Origin: SIG437 sp045648985
GTDB lineage: Bacteria > Bacillota > Clostridia > UBA1381 > UBA9506
Length of the DNA: 64,000 nt
Assembly (NCBI GenBank): GCA_045648985.1
Contig: JAZROZ010000032.1
Location: forward strand, 1-64,000
Direction of reading: 5' to 3'
Shown here: positions 16,688 through 24,968 of the stretch, one piece after another
How positions within the stretch are numbered: position 1 is the stretch's first letter
Layout: every line of letters starts with the position of its first letter
The notes under the pieces: model-generated
Database searches by the model: none
Told to the model about the DNA's origin: nothing
The model's input: the letters and a program-made list of their open reading frames with translations, nothing else
Position numbers and translations under genes: made by a program

Positions 16688-17587
16688 TTAATAATCCTTC
16701 AGAAGTTCTATGGCATACTTGGCATATTTTGATAGATACTGCCCGTGACGATTAATAATTGCCGGCTGACGAATATTGGTTTTAAAATCAATATTAAAAA
16801 TTTGAATTTGTTCACAGGCATCGAGACTGTTTATTAATTGCATCGGCAATAGCGTTGCACCGATTCCAGCACGTGACATCGCCCATGCAGTAGTCAAACC
16901 TACAACTTCCATAGCAATTGTCGGCTGGATATCAATTGAGGAGCACATTTTATCGAATAGGATACGCATCTCCTGTGTTTTTCCTACAACAATAAAAGGA
17001 AGATCCTCACATTCTTTCAGGCTAACTGTTGGAATTTCTGTATCTTCGTATGATTTTATCTTGCCTAGCATATTTTTGGGTACAACCAAGGCAAGTTTAT
17101 CCCGCTCTATTGGAGTCACATCTAAAACGGATTCGTCCACAGGCAGATTTACAATGGCAAAATCATACTTTCCGTCTGATGTATTATTACGAAGATGTTC
17201 GCTTGTATCTTCATGTAAGATAACTCTTACCCCAGGGAATTTCTCTTTTATTTTTTTGCATATGGTAGGCAATAGATACAAGCTCCGAAATGGAGATACG
17301 CCGATTATCAGTTCCCCACAGTTTTCAGATTTAAAAACATCTAGCGAACGACACAGTTGCTCCTCTTGAAACAAAAGTTTCTCTGCATTTTCAAGGAAAT
17401 ACTTTCCTGCACAAGAAAGATTAACAGAGTTTTTCTCGCGATTAAAAAGCTTTACTCCCAGTTTTTTCTCAAAATCTAAAATTTGCTTGCTTAATGCAGG
17501 TTGAGATATACCCAATTTTTCTGCCGCAAGAGAAAAATTTAAAGTTTTAGAAAGCTCAATTGCATATTGCAGCTGTTTATTATTCAT
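16688..17587 (-). CDS. LysR-family transcriptional regulator
   Basis: A 299-residue LysR-type regulator. The N-terminal winged helix-turn-helix reads LQYAIELSKTLNFSLAAEKL ... SQPALSKQILDFEKKLGVKLF, followed by a two-lobed effector domain (GELIIGVSPFRSLYLLP; DFAIVNLPVD; LPFIVVGKTQ). The start at 17587 is preceded by GAAAGG; an upstream in-frame ATG lacks a site. It diverges from the TRAP-type permease pair across 172 bases, the usual arrangement for a LysR protein controlling its neighbour in response to the transported compound. The effector is unknown but may be a small organic acid. Confidence 0.9.
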   Translation of the reverse strand: MNNKQLQYAIELSKTLNFSLAAEKLGISQPALSKQILDFEKKLGVKLFNREKNSVNLSCAGKYFLENAEKLLFQEEQLCRSLDVFKSENCGELIIGVSPFRSLYLLPTICKKIKEKFPGVRVILHEDTSEHLRNNTSDGKYDFAIVNLPVDESVLDVTPIERDKLALVVPKNMLGKIKSYEDTEIPTVSLKECEDLPFIVVGKTQEMRILFDKMCSSIDIQPTIAMEVVGLTTAWAMSRAGIGATLLPMQLINSLDACEQIQIFNIDFKTNIRQPAIINRHGQYLSKYAKYAIELLKDY

Positions 17588-17676
17588 AAAAAGTACCCTT
17601 TCTACCATTATATAATGCTATCATAACTCAAATCTCATATAATTTCAAGACTTTTCACAAAAATATAAAAAAGTAC

Positions 17677-17705
17677 TTTACAAGAAGAAAGTTTTATGTC
17701 ATAAT
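17677..17705 (+). promoter_or_regulatory. Promoter of the TRAP-type permease pair
   Basis: TTTACA (17677-17682) and CATAAT (17700-17705) are 17 bases apart, upstream of 17760. The surrounding 172-base divergent gap is AT-rich and probably holds LysR boxes, none of which I can define firmly. Confidence 0.5.
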
Positions 17706-17759
17706 ATAACCTAAAGGATATGAAACCTATAACATTTATATTATGAAGGAGAGTATGAT

Positions 17760-19118
17760 ATGCCGTTATCGTTAATGTATCTGGGCTTTATGCTTTTGGT
17801 CATTATTATTTGGTTCGTTTTTGTAAAGCGCCCTATATACGAGGCTGTTTTACTTAGTTTTGTTTCCCTGTTAATTATTACAGGAACAATTGGGAATGTT
17901 TGGAAATATGTAGATTCTGCACTATCTACATCACTTCTATACTCTATGGTCGCATTTATGGCTATGTCGATTTTGTTTACAAAAACAAAAATTGTTGATA
18001 GCTGTATAACAGTTATTCTGTCGATTGTAGGACGAATGCAGGGTGGTTCGGGTTACGCAGCAGTTATAGCAAGTGCATTTATGGGAGCCCTTTCAGGTTC
18101 AGGACCGGGAAATGTTATGGCAACCGGATCAATTACTATTCCCGCTATGAAAAAATCCGGATTCCCACCGGAGCTGGCTGCTAATATCGAAAGCAATGCA
18201 AGTTACTTAGGGAATTTAATCCCTCCATCATCTAACATTGTTGCGGCTTTGGGAGCATATGCGGCCTTGTACCCGGAAATGAATATTACAGTTGGTCGTT
18301 TTTGGGTGATTTTATGGGGAATTTCTTTTTGGTTTATTCTTCAAAAACTCTTTATGGTTTGGAGTTTTTGCAAATATTATAAAGTACAACCAATGAAAAA
18401 AGATGAGCTTCCGCCACTGAAGGAAGCACTAAAGATGGGTTGGAGAGGAATTCTCTTACCTGTTATAATTCTGCTGCCGTTTCTTTTAGACTTCTTGCTT
18501 AAGGACACATTCTTTACCGACCGATTAGGAGCTGACGGTGCAAAATACTTATCCAGTTCTGTATTGTTGTTTGTTGCCGGAATATCATCAATATATGCAT
18601 GCCTTGTAAATCGGGATAAAGCAGTTGTAAAAATACATAATATAGCTAAAATGTTTAGCGATTCGATCAAATCGATAGCTCCATCAATAAGTGTTTGTGT
18701 GTTTGGTTACATGATAGGAGCACTTTTCAAAGACTTAAATCTTGCACAGGATTTGGGAGCGCTTATTGCAGGCTGGCAGTTTGGAAAGCTACTTACAGTG
18801 ATAGCTATTTGTCTAATTACATGTTTTATGGGAATGGTAATTCCTGGATCGTCACTTGTTGTTATTTTTGGTAGTGTGTTTATTTCCATTTTGACAGATG
18901 TCGGATGCGATCCGATGCTTGCTGCAGCGATGCTTCCATGCATCTGCGGTGTTATGTGCGGAATCACGCCACCATTGGGGCTGGGTATGTATGCAGGGAT
19001 GACCCTGGCTGAGTCGGATTTTACTAAAACGTTTATAAATAATCTTTGGTGGGTAGCAGCACAGTTTATTCTTCAGGTTGTAGTATTGATGGGTTGGTTG
19101 CCTGTTATAGGACTGTAG
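17760..19118 (+). CDS. TRAP transporter large permease (DctM family)
   Basis: A 452-residue polytopic protein with about 12 membrane segments. The family signature appears around residues 110-160: MGALSGSGPGNVMATGS, IPAMKKSGFPPELAANIES and LGNLIPPSSN. A second inverted-repeat half near the end (GMVIPGSSLVVIFGS, GITPPLGLGMYAG) completes the DctM fold. TRAP permeases import organic acids, driven by a sodium gradient, and normally need a DctP binding protein and a DctQ small subunit. Neither standard partner is here; only a 90-residue membrane protein follows 13 bases later. GAAGGAGAG precedes ATG. Confidence 0.82.
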   Translation: MPLSLMYLGFMLLVIIIWFVFVKRPIYEAVLLSFVSLLIITGTIGNVWKYVDSALSTSLLYSMVAFMAMSILFTKTKIVDSCITVILSIVGRMQGGSGYAAVIASAFMGALSGSGPGNVMATGSITIPAMKKSGFPPELAANIESNASYLGNLIPPSSNIVAALGAYAALYPEMNITVGRFWVILWGISFWFILQKLFMVWSFCKYYKVQPMKKDELPPLKEALKMGWRGILLPVIILLPFLLDFLLKDTFFTDRLGADGAKYLSSSVLLFVAGISSIYACLVNRDKAVVKIHNIAKMFSDSIKSIAPSISVCVFGYMIGALFKDLNLAQDLGALIAGWQFGKLLTVIAICLITCFMGMVIPGSSLVVIFGSVFISILTDVGCDPMLAAAMLPCICGVMCGITPPLGLGMYAGMTLAESDFTKTFINNLWWVAAQFILQVVVLMGWLPVIGL

Positions 19119-19131
19119 GAGGAAACAATGT

Positions 19132-19404
19132 ATGAAAAGTATATTAAAAAAAATAGCTGATATCTTGCAGCTTGTGTTCGGTTACGGAATCTTTGTTTGT
19201 TTATTTGCGGGTGGGTTTACGTTTTTTGGATATATTGCCGCAATAGTTATAGGGGGAGAAGCTGGGGAAATGATCTGCGAGGTTATATACAAAATAATTT
19301 TCCCGGTAATTATTAAGACATCTACAATTATGGTTATGCTCGGACTACTTGTTATGTATCTAAAGGGAGAAAGGGCGCTTGATGTAGAAAAAAGAAGCAA
19401 GTAA
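19132..19404 (+). CDS. Small membrane protein partnered with the DctM-type permease
   Basis: A 90-residue protein with three hydrophobic stretches (about 12-32, 34-50 and 55-76; IFVCLFAGGFTFFGYIAAIVIG, split by GGEAGEM, then TSTIMVMLGLLVMYL). It occupies the place of a DctQ small subunit but is about half the normal size. I do not recognise its family. The start at 19132 follows AGGAGGAAACA, and an earlier out-of-frame ATG at 19128 leads to a quick stop. It is co-transcribed with the permease and followed by a terminator. It may be a reduced small subunit. Confidence 0.6.
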   Translation: MKSILKKIADILQLVFGYGIFVCLFAGGFTFFGYIAAIVIGGEAGEMICEVIYKIIFPVIIKTSTIMVMLGLLVMYLKGERALDVEKRSK

Positions 19405-19430
19405 TTATTTTCAAGCTAATGTTAAATAAT

Positions 19431-19470
19431 AAAAAACTTCCTTTGGTTTTGTTGCAAAGGAAGTTTTTTT
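19431..19470. terminator. Bidirectional terminator between permease and flippase genes
   Basis: AAAAAACTTCCTTTG (19431-19445) pairs perfectly with CAAAGGAAGTTTTTT (from 19455) around a 9-base loop; T-runs follow on both strands. It serves the convergent genes 19132-19404 and 19472-20680. Confidence 0.9.
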
Positions 19471-19471
19471 A

Positions 19472-20680
19472 CTATTCAATACTAATTTTATCTGGACTTT
19501 TCATAGACAAGAACAGACATACAATTGCGGTAAATATTTTTATTGTATTCATTGTAAATGTAACACAGGCAAGTCCATATATTGCATAAAGCGACGAGAA
19601 ATAGCAGGCAGCTATAACATAGCATACTCCCCATATACATTCAATCGTTGTATGTAATCTTGTTTTTCCTTGCGAAAGCAAAACGGCCATAAATAAGGAT
19701 GCAAGAAAGCCAATAATAAGTCCTGAATTTACAATAAAATTATATTGAATAATTTCATCAAACAACGATGGATAGAAAAGCTTTATGTATATAGGGGTTC
19801 CTATAAGACATACACCAAGGAAACCAACGCCAATGACCAATGAAAGCATAATAAACTTTATCAATGTTTTTCTTGTAAGGGATACATCTTTCACGGTAAG
19901 ATACGACATTATCAGTGTGTTTATTGGTTGGATAAGCATCTGCATTGTTTTTGCTATTAAGGATACAGCATGATATTGAGTTACAACATTTGCGTTTATG
20001 GTTTGTTTTAGAATAACCTTATCAAAGTGAATCACACAATCTCTTGCAAGTGTCGATATAGCTATCATTACAATCGTTTTATTGATAGTTGCCAAGCATG
20101 CCTTCTTTTGTTCCTTTTTAAAAATTCGTCCCTTGACTAATGAATAGATTAAGGCAAAAGCTTCACCTATGATAAAAATAAACAACCATATTTTTGTTAT
20201 AAAAAATAATGCCAACCCCAAAAGATATCCGATACTTATTATGCAATAGTATAAAAAGTACTCTTTAAATTTTAAAGTTAAACGAAACTCAACCTGTGCA
20301 TAAGCCCGCAATAAGTACAGAACAGAAAATAAGGCATAGGACACATAAAAAGCAAAAGATGTATTTTCTATAAAACCGATAATTCCACAGGCAAGTGCCG
20401 AAATAATGGATGATATTAGTATGACATGCGAAAAATCCGAATTAGAAACCTCATAATTCTTTCGAACAACCAATCTAGTGTTACTCAAAGTTGTTCCTAA
20501 AGCCTGAGGAATAATATAAATAAAACCTATAAAATATAAAATCTCTCCTGTTACGACACTTCCGTAAAAATTAGTTATTAAGGGATAAATAACTATCTGA
20601 AGGACAACATTCATTACAACGATAGCCAAAATAGTGTAAGAAAGATCACCTACAATTTTAAAGCTTTTTGTCTTGTTCAA
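19472..20680 (-). CDS. Polysaccharide flippase (Wzx/PST-like)
   Basis: A 402-residue protein with about 12 membrane segments and almost no loops, in the multidrug/oligosaccharidyl-lipid/polysaccharide (MOP) exporter style. Features are the N-terminal SYTILAIVVMNVVLQIV, an early TLSNTRLVVRKNYEV loop, and repeated segment pairs. Sequence conservation in this family is low, so the call rests on topology and context. It lies downstream of a WecE-type aminotransferase and a GT2 relic. The likely job is turning a lipid-linked glycan across the membrane. The substrate is unknown. Confidence 0.75.
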   Translation of the reverse strand: MNKTKSFKIVGDLSYTILAIVVMNVVLQIVIYPLITNFYGSVVTGEILYFIGFIYIIPQALGTTLSNTRLVVRKNYEVSNSDFSHVILISSIISALACGIIGFIENTSFAFYVSYALFSVLYLLRAYAQVEFRLTLKFKEYFLYYCIISIGYLLGLALFFITKIWLFIFIIGEAFALIYSLVKGRIFKKEQKKACLATINKTIVMIAISTLARDCVIHFDKVILKQTINANVVTQYHAVSLIAKTMQMLIQPINTLIMSYLTVKDVSLTRKTLIKFIMLSLVIGVGFLGVCLIGTPIYIKLFYPSLFDEIIQYNFIVNSGLIIGFLASLFMAVLLSQGKTRLHTTIECIWGVCYVIAACYFSSLYAIYGLACVTFTMNTIKIFTAIVCLFLSMKSPDKISIE

Positions 20681-20718
20681 TCATTTCACCCGACCTTATG
20701 TTATAAGTGTACTAGAAA

Positions 20719-20784
20719 TTATATCACCTTTTTTATAGTCAAATCTGACTTATAGCATGGAATAACAATTGAATATTTACTCAT
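20719..20784 (-). pseudogene. N-terminal relic of a GT2 glycosyltransferase
   Basis: Twenty-one codons after ATG 20784 read MSKYSIVIPCYKSDLTIKK, then a stop. This is the start of a GT2 enzyme like 14166-15143 (ISVAIPCYKSEKTI). Its ATG overlaps the WecE stop (ATGA), so it was once translationally coupled to the aminotransferase. The rest of the gene is gone and the flippase begins about 40 bases on. It indicates a deletion of a glycosyltransferase from this operon. Confidence 0.8.
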
Positions 20785-21911
20785 ATCAAACATTCCTTGA
20801 TGCTATCTATAACATATTGAGTTTCACTTTCAGTTAAGTCGGCATACATTGGAAGTCTTAGCAAACGTTCTGAATATTCCTCTGTTATAGGAAGATCTCC
20901 CTTTTTGTAGCCAAAGGTTACACCCATTGGTGATGAATGTAAAGGTATGTAGTGGAATACCGACTGAATCCCTTTTTCTCTCAATTTTATTATCATCTTA
21001 TCTCGTATTTCTTTAGAGGGTAAAATTATATAGAACATATGTGCATTATGGGTTGAATATTCGGGAACAAAGGGTCTTACAATTTTACCACTAATTTCCA
21101 AACTTTCTAAACCATTATAGTAATTATTCCAGATAGTTAATCTTGCTTTCATAATCTCATCAAAACGCTGCATTTGACCATATAACATTGCAGCTAAGAT
21201 ATCAGACGGTAAAAAAGATGACCCAACAGTCCTCCATGTATATTTATCAACTTCTCCTCTTATAAACTGACTCCTGTCTGTTCCCTTTTCTCTAATAATT
21301 TCGGCTTTTTTATACAATTCATTATCCTTAATAATTATGGCTCCGCCTTCACCCATTACATAATTTTTTGTTTCATGAAAGCTATAACATCCCATATCGC
21401 CAATTGTTCCAGCAGGTTGAGTTCCTTTGTAATATGAGCCTACCGCCTGGGCAGCATCTTCAATTACAAGAAGGTTATATTTTTTTGCAATGCTATTTAT
21501 CTTGTCCATATCACAAATCACGCCTGCATAATGAACAGGATATATTGCCTTTGTATTCGGAGTAATGAGTTCTTCAATTTTATTCGCATCGATGTTCATT
21601 GTTTCTTTCTCAATATCACAAAACACTGGCTTAGCGCCTCTTAATGCAAATGCATTAATTGTAGAAACGAATGTATATGATGGTGCTATTATTTCGTCAC
21701 CAACATTAAAACCAGAAATAATTGATGTCATATCTAAAGCATGCGAACACGATGTTGTAAGCAGCATATTTGATATTCCAAATTTGTTTTTAAAAGCCTC
21801 ATAAACCATGTGAGTAAAATTGCCATCACCACATAATTTTAAGTTTGACAAAGCTTCGGAAATGAATTGCTTTTCAATATTTGTTATACTGGGTATATTA
21901 AATGGTATCAT
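20781..21911 (-). CDS. wecE: dTDP-4-amino-4,6-dideoxygalactose transaminase-like (DegT/DnrJ family)
   Basis: A 376-residue PLP-dependent aminotransferase of the DegT/DnrJ/EryC1/StrS family, closest in motifs to WecE/RffA. Seen are APSYTFVSTINAFALRGAKPVF, VIEDAAQAVGS (PLP-phosphate and ring contacts), and GDMGCYSFHETKNYVMGEGGA, in which the H-E-T-K lysine forms the PLP aldimine (~residue 180). It aminates dTDP-4-keto-6-deoxyglucose, the product of RmlB encoded 9 kb away. The AAGGGGAAG site fits the ATG. A broken paralogue lies at 12755-13041. Exact sugar configuration cannot be read from sequence. Confidence 0.85.
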   Translation of the reverse strand: MIPFNIPSITNIEKQFISEALSNLKLCGDGNFTHMVYEAFKNKFGISNMLLTTSCSHALDMTSIISGFNVGDEIIAPSYTFVSTINAFALRGAKPVFCDIEKETMNIDANKIEELITPNTKAIYPVHYAGVICDMDKINSIAKKYNLLVIEDAAQAVGSYYKGTQPAGTIGDMGCYSFHETKNYVMGEGGAIIIKDNELYKKAEIIREKGTDRSQFIRGEVDKYTWRTVGSSFLPSDILAAMLYGQMQRFDEIMKARLTIWNNYYNGLESLEISGKIVRPFVPEYSTHNAHMFYIILPSKEIRDKMIIKLREKGIQSVFHYIPLHSSPMGVTFGYKKGDLPITEEYSERLLRLPMYADLTESETQYVIDSIKECLI

Positions 21912-21990
21912 CTAAAATCTTCCCCTTAATGATAATTTTACAATATAGTCTTTATAAAGTATAAGACTATTAGTTGTATTATTAGATAAA

Positions 21991-22671
21991 TCAATTCGAA
22001 ATCTCATCATTTTGCATAACAGTATTTACATATTCAATATCGCCTATTTTATAAAGTCTGTCACATATACCAATATTATTTTCCTGTTCTGCTACAGATA
22101 GAGTTTTTGATGTGATTTCATAAATAAATTCAATAGATGAATCAGTTGAGTTTTTTACTCTCATAAGAGCTTTATTCTTAAAGAATTCAGCAATTGTTTC
22201 CTGAATTGCAGTTTCATTTTTACGAGCACCGCGAATAATAACAAGCATACGGTTACTGTTTTTAATTGCACCTAAGCCAAGAAGCAATAAAAATACAAAA
22301 ATGCTTCCTGCTCCTGCAACTAAATAATCACCTACACCGCAACATATGCCAACAATAATGGTCCAGAATATGTAAACTGTATCTCTTGAATCTTTGATGC
22401 CAGTTCTGAAACGAACAATTGAAAGTGCCCCGACCATACCTAAAGAAAGTGCAACGTTATTTCCTATAACTGTCATTACCATTGACGTTAAGACAGTAAG
22501 TGTAACTAACGAAACATTAAACTTTTTACTGTAAATCGTGCCACGATGCGTAATGAGATATGATGCAAATATTAAAAATCCAAAGACTCCCGCAACTAAG
22601 ATGTTTGAAATGATTTGTTCCCAAGAAAGTGTCGCGTTATCTTCTATGAGGTTAAAAATTTGACTTTTCAT
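21991..22671 (-). CDS. DUF4956 membrane protein
   Basis: A 226-residue protein with four membrane segments in its first ~125 residues, containing the family signature SLGMVGALSIVRFRTGIKDSRDTVYIFW (conserved G-A-L-S-I-V-R-F-R-T between segments), followed by a ~90-residue soluble domain. DUF4956 proteins are of unknown function and typically occur beside CotH kinases and VTC-type polyphosphate polymerase domains in Firmicutes. Here CotH lies two genes upstream but no VTC gene is present. AAAAGGAG precedes ATG. Confidence 0.88.
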   Translation of the reverse strand: MKSQIFNLIEDNATLSWEQIISNILVAGVFGFLIFASYLITHRGTIYSKKFNVSLVTLTVLTSMVMTVIGNNVALSLGMVGALSIVRFRTGIKDSRDTVYIFWTIIVGICCGVGDYLVAGAGSIFVFLLLLGLGAIKNSNRMLVIIRGARKNETAIQETIAEFFKNKALMRVKNSTDSSIEFIYEITSKTLSVAEQENNIGICDRLYKIGDIEYVNTVMQNDEISN

Positions 22672-22792
22672 TTTTTTCTCCTTTTATTTTACAATAACTT
22701 TGTTGTCTTGCTAAATGCTTATGCCAAATCAATTACTTTATAGTATATCATAAAACAACAATAATTTCAATGACTTTATAATACAATACATT

Positions 22793-24955
22793 TCATTCGT
22801 TTTTGTTATTCCATATATCCTTCATTGCATAATACGAGCTTTTAAACCTTTCATGATATGTAACATTATTTCCCCAACCAGACAATCGGGCAGGTGAAAG
22901 CTTGACCGCATCATCATTTATGCCATCACAAACCCCAATATACAGTTCGTCAATCTTTATATGCTTTATTCCGTAATTGCCATCATAATAATCATCATGA
23001 ATCATCATTTTTGATGGGTCAGAAAAGTTTAAAATCTGCCACGGAAGTCTTATCTCGATAAAATCATTATTAATATAATAGTCACCGAGAGAATTAAACT
23101 CTTCACTTTCAGGATTTGTATTACCATATATCAATTTCCCTGTTTCAAAAGTTTTAAACAGCGGATACTTTTTACCAAATATAATTTTTGATTTGTTTTG
23201 TAAAATCATATTTACAGGAACAAATCCTGACGAATCATGAGCAGGAATTTTTGATATATCATATGCATTGATATTATATGCTTCACGCGCATACGTTGAC
23301 CTTAGTGACTCATAGCGGCTATTTACAAGGATATTACTATTATCTTTACCATCTATGACAACTAAAAAATCAACATTTCTGTCAAAGTTGATATTGAATT
23401 TTTCACAATATTTACTTCCTGTCTTCTGTGTGATATCAATTGGGATATAAAGCTTTTCTTTTTCATAATCAAAGTTATTTTTATTTACAAATAGATATAT
23501 GAACTTTTCGTCATATTTTAATGATAACTGCACATCCTCGGTTTCGGCCACGACATCAGTTTCTGTCCATTCTCTGATATCACCGTCTGCATAGGATATT
23601 GATTTTTCTGTTCCGGGATCAAAGGAAATAAGTCCAAAATATCCTTTGGCCGACTGGTAATCTGACCAATACTGTGTACGGCTTGAATTAATACTATAGA
23701 GTGTATTCCATGTTTTTTTCGACCAGTCGTCCTGCCATGCATAAATGCAGGCTCCTGCGCATCCTGAATCTACAATATCATTATAGCAGCTTAAAAGTGC
23801 TTCTGCCTGTTCTTTTTCAGACATGTTGCCGTATTTTCTGCCTAAATCCTCATCTTTCAAAACTACACCGCGCGATGATGACAGACCAAACTCCGATATA
23901 ACAACAGGGATACTATGGTGTTTTGTGAGCATAGTTAAATATGCTTTATATGTATTTATTTTTCCATCACTATCTTTAAAAATATCTTGTGCATCAATAC
24001 CAAATTGTGTCCAGTCGGAAAGGCTTTTTAAATAATCAGGATAGTACGGATAAACGTGATATGATGCAAAGTGACCTGATTTAAATTTATCTGTTGTTTT
24101 TATGTGCTCTACATCAATAAAAGCACATTTTTCAAAATCAATTTCTGTTTCTTTGGGATAGTCAAAAGGGTCAGTTTTAGGTCCGTTTGTAAATGCGATG
24201 AGTCGTTGCTGGTTATATCTCTCGCTTTCATAACTTATGACGGCATCGCCTATTTTTGCCAGCATACTTTCAAATGGTGAGGCATCTTTCTTTGCATACA
24301 TATATTCACCGCTATATGTACCCTGATTATCGTATAAATCATCTGTATAGGCAACAGTTCCATCTTTCCATTCTGAGCCTAAAATATAGCCGATTACCCA
24401 TTTAGAAATATCCTTAAAATACATCCCATGTCCTGAATTTTTCACTTCGCCCCAAAAAAGCTTTCTTTTTCCGTGAATAACATCAACCATTTTTATTGAA
24501 TCATTTAGAAAACTGCTGAAAAACTTTTCATCAAAAGCATCAAAACGCGAATTTTGCACATAATCATCAACTACTATTCCGTGTAACAGGTAAAGAGGAT
24601 TGCTATTGTTTATGTTATATTCATAAAAAGCATTATAAAAAGCATCGTCCTGTATTGTATATATACGAATCGTGTTTGCTCCCATATTTTGAATATCACT
24701 AAACCAACGCAAATATGTTTCTTTATCTATTGCAAAGTCACTATCTTTTTTTCCGGGAATAACCGACAATAAATCTACCCCCTTAATCTCGAAGGGAATA
24801 TTATTCATATAAATTTTTTCTTCATCGGTTGTCATAAAACATTCTATGTTTTGATTTTTGTCTAAATCAACGTGAATTCCCATATGGTAATATGCAAAAT
24901 CTGCAGAAATAAAAATAATAACTGCCAAAGATATCGCTATTATATATTTTTTCAT
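22793..24955 (-). CDS. Secreted/anchored glycoside hydrolase-like protein (TIM barrel)
   Basis: A 720-residue protein with an N-terminal signal-anchor (YIIAISLAVIIFISADFAYY). Residues ~50-430 look like a GH2/GH5-type TIM barrel: IPFEIKGVDLL at the entry, NTIRIYT, a likely acid/base Glu in GYILGSEWKDG (~195) and a likely nucleophile in IPVVISEFGLSS (~353). The C-terminal ~270 residues are beta-rich (DVQLSLKYDEKFIYLFVNK ...) like carbohydrate-binding modules. It is the middle gene between DUF4956 and CotH, with only 13 bases to the CotH stop. It probably acts outside the membrane on a surface or spore glycan; the substrate is unknown. Confidence 0.68.
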   Translation of the reverse strand: MKKYIIAISLAVIIFISADFAYYHMGIHVDLDKNQNIECFMTTDEEKIYMNNIPFEIKGVDLLSVIPGKKDSDFAIDKETYLRWFSDIQNMGANTIRIYTIQDDAFYNAFYEYNINNSNPLYLLHGIVVDDYVQNSRFDAFDEKFFSSFLNDSIKMVDVIHGKRKLFWGEVKNSGHGMYFKDISKWVIGYILGSEWKDGTVAYTDDLYDNQGTYSGEYMYAKKDASPFESMLAKIGDAVISYESERYNQQRLIAFTNGPKTDPFDYPKETEIDFEKCAFIDVEHIKTTDKFKSGHFASYHVYPYYPDYLKSLSDWTQFGIDAQDIFKDSDGKINTYKAYLTMLTKHHSIPVVISEFGLSSSRGVVLKDEDLGRKYGNMSEKEQAEALLSCYNDIVDSGCAGACIYAWQDDWSKKTWNTLYSINSSRTQYWSDYQSAKGYFGLISFDPGTEKSISYADGDIREWTETDVVAETEDVQLSLKYDEKFIYLFVNKNNFDYEKEKLYIPIDITQKTGSKYCEKFNINFDRNVDFLVVIDGKDNSNILVNSRYESLRSTYAREAYNINAYDISKIPAHDSSGFVPVNMILQNKSKIIFGKKYPLFKTFETGKLIYGNTNPESEEFNSLGDYYINNDFIEIRLPWQILNFSDPSKMMIHDDYYDGNYGIKHIKIDELYIGVCDGINDDAVKLSPARLSGWGNNVTYHERFKSSYYAMKDIWNNKNE

Positions 24956-24968
24956 AGTGAATACCTCC

